From an uncultured Granulosicoccaceae bacterium (lineage in GTDB: Bacteria; Pseudomonadota; Gammaproteobacteria; CALCKW01), in contig CALDHJ010000531.1 in the NCBI GenBank assembly GCA_937941555.1, positions 1-6,606 of the forward strand: a stretch of 6,606 bases of DNA, written 5' to 3'. Below, one piece after another: positions 6,595 through 6,606 of the stretch (the stretch's first letter is position 1; each line of letters begins with the position of its first letter). The notes under the pieces were generated by a model. It made no database searches, was not told where the DNA came from, and saw only the letters and a list, made by a program, of their open reading frames with translations. The position numbers and the translations under genes were made by a program.

Positions 6595-6606
6595 ACAGTA
6601 CTAATT

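Larger units (their letters stand above)
6121..6606. other. Gene-poor segment of lower GC
   Basis: Sampled blocks are near 48-55% GC against about 65-70% in the genes to the left. The longest open frame (6131-6604, plus) translates to a string rich in Arg, Ser, Thr, Pro and Cys without domain-like texture, and I regard it as non-coding. It holds a short hairpin at 6139-6153, a 12-bp direct repeat (6191-6202 and 6583-6594), and a small GCGAC/GTCGC stem at 6407-6419. None identifies a known element. Confidence 0.5.

Noticed and set aside
6131..6604. Plus-strand 157-aa frame at the right end
   Set aside because: Residue composition (Arg, Ser, Thr, Pro, Cys) and lack of any ordered segment look non-coding, and there is no ribosome binding site.
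1..6606. CRISPR array, insertion sequence or phage/defence cassette
   Set aside because: No regularly spaced repeats, transposase, integrase or terminal inverted repeats could be found on either strand.

Overview
This 6.6-kb window comes from a GC-rich proteobacterial chromosome. By eye the coding regions run at roughly 65-70% GC. UvrB, the SixA-type phosphatase and tRNA-Asn all look proteobacterial, most likely Gammaproteobacteria, but this rests on sequence feel and not on a search. It holds four clear protein genes, one tRNA, and a gene-poor segment of lower GC at the right end.

Left part (1-2876): a divergent pair. On the minus strand is a Rieske non-heme iron oxygenase alpha subunit of the type acting on quaternary amines or small substrates, cut by the window edge at its C-terminus. 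On the plus strand is an exported di-heme cytochrome c peroxidase/MauG-family protein with an extra N-terminal domain. Their starts are about 250 bp apart, and the intergenic region carries a candidate sigma-70 promoter and a small inverted repeat. Both are redox iron proteins, but no electron-transfer partner for either is visible.

Middle (2884-5351): a minus-strand two-gene unit, uvrB (nucleotide excision repair) followed by a SixA-type histidine phosphatase. The genes overlap by 4 bp (ATGA), and a strong Shine-Dalgarno lies inside the end of uvrB. The unit converges on the MauG-like gene, with only 7 bp between the stop codons.

Right part (5352-6606): tRNA-Asn(GUU) is divergent from uvrB and has a good sigma-70 promoter. 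A perfect 7+7 bp palindrome is built into the promoter interval between the two genes. Beyond the tRNA, about 170 bp of GC-rich DNA has no gene. GC then falls to about 50-60%, and the only protein-like signal is an open frame that appears broken by a +1 shift (5679-6120). I see no gene in 6121-6606. This could be the edge of an inserted segment next to a tRNA, but I found no integrase, no repeat of the tRNA 3' end and no insertion sequence, so no new system can be claimed.
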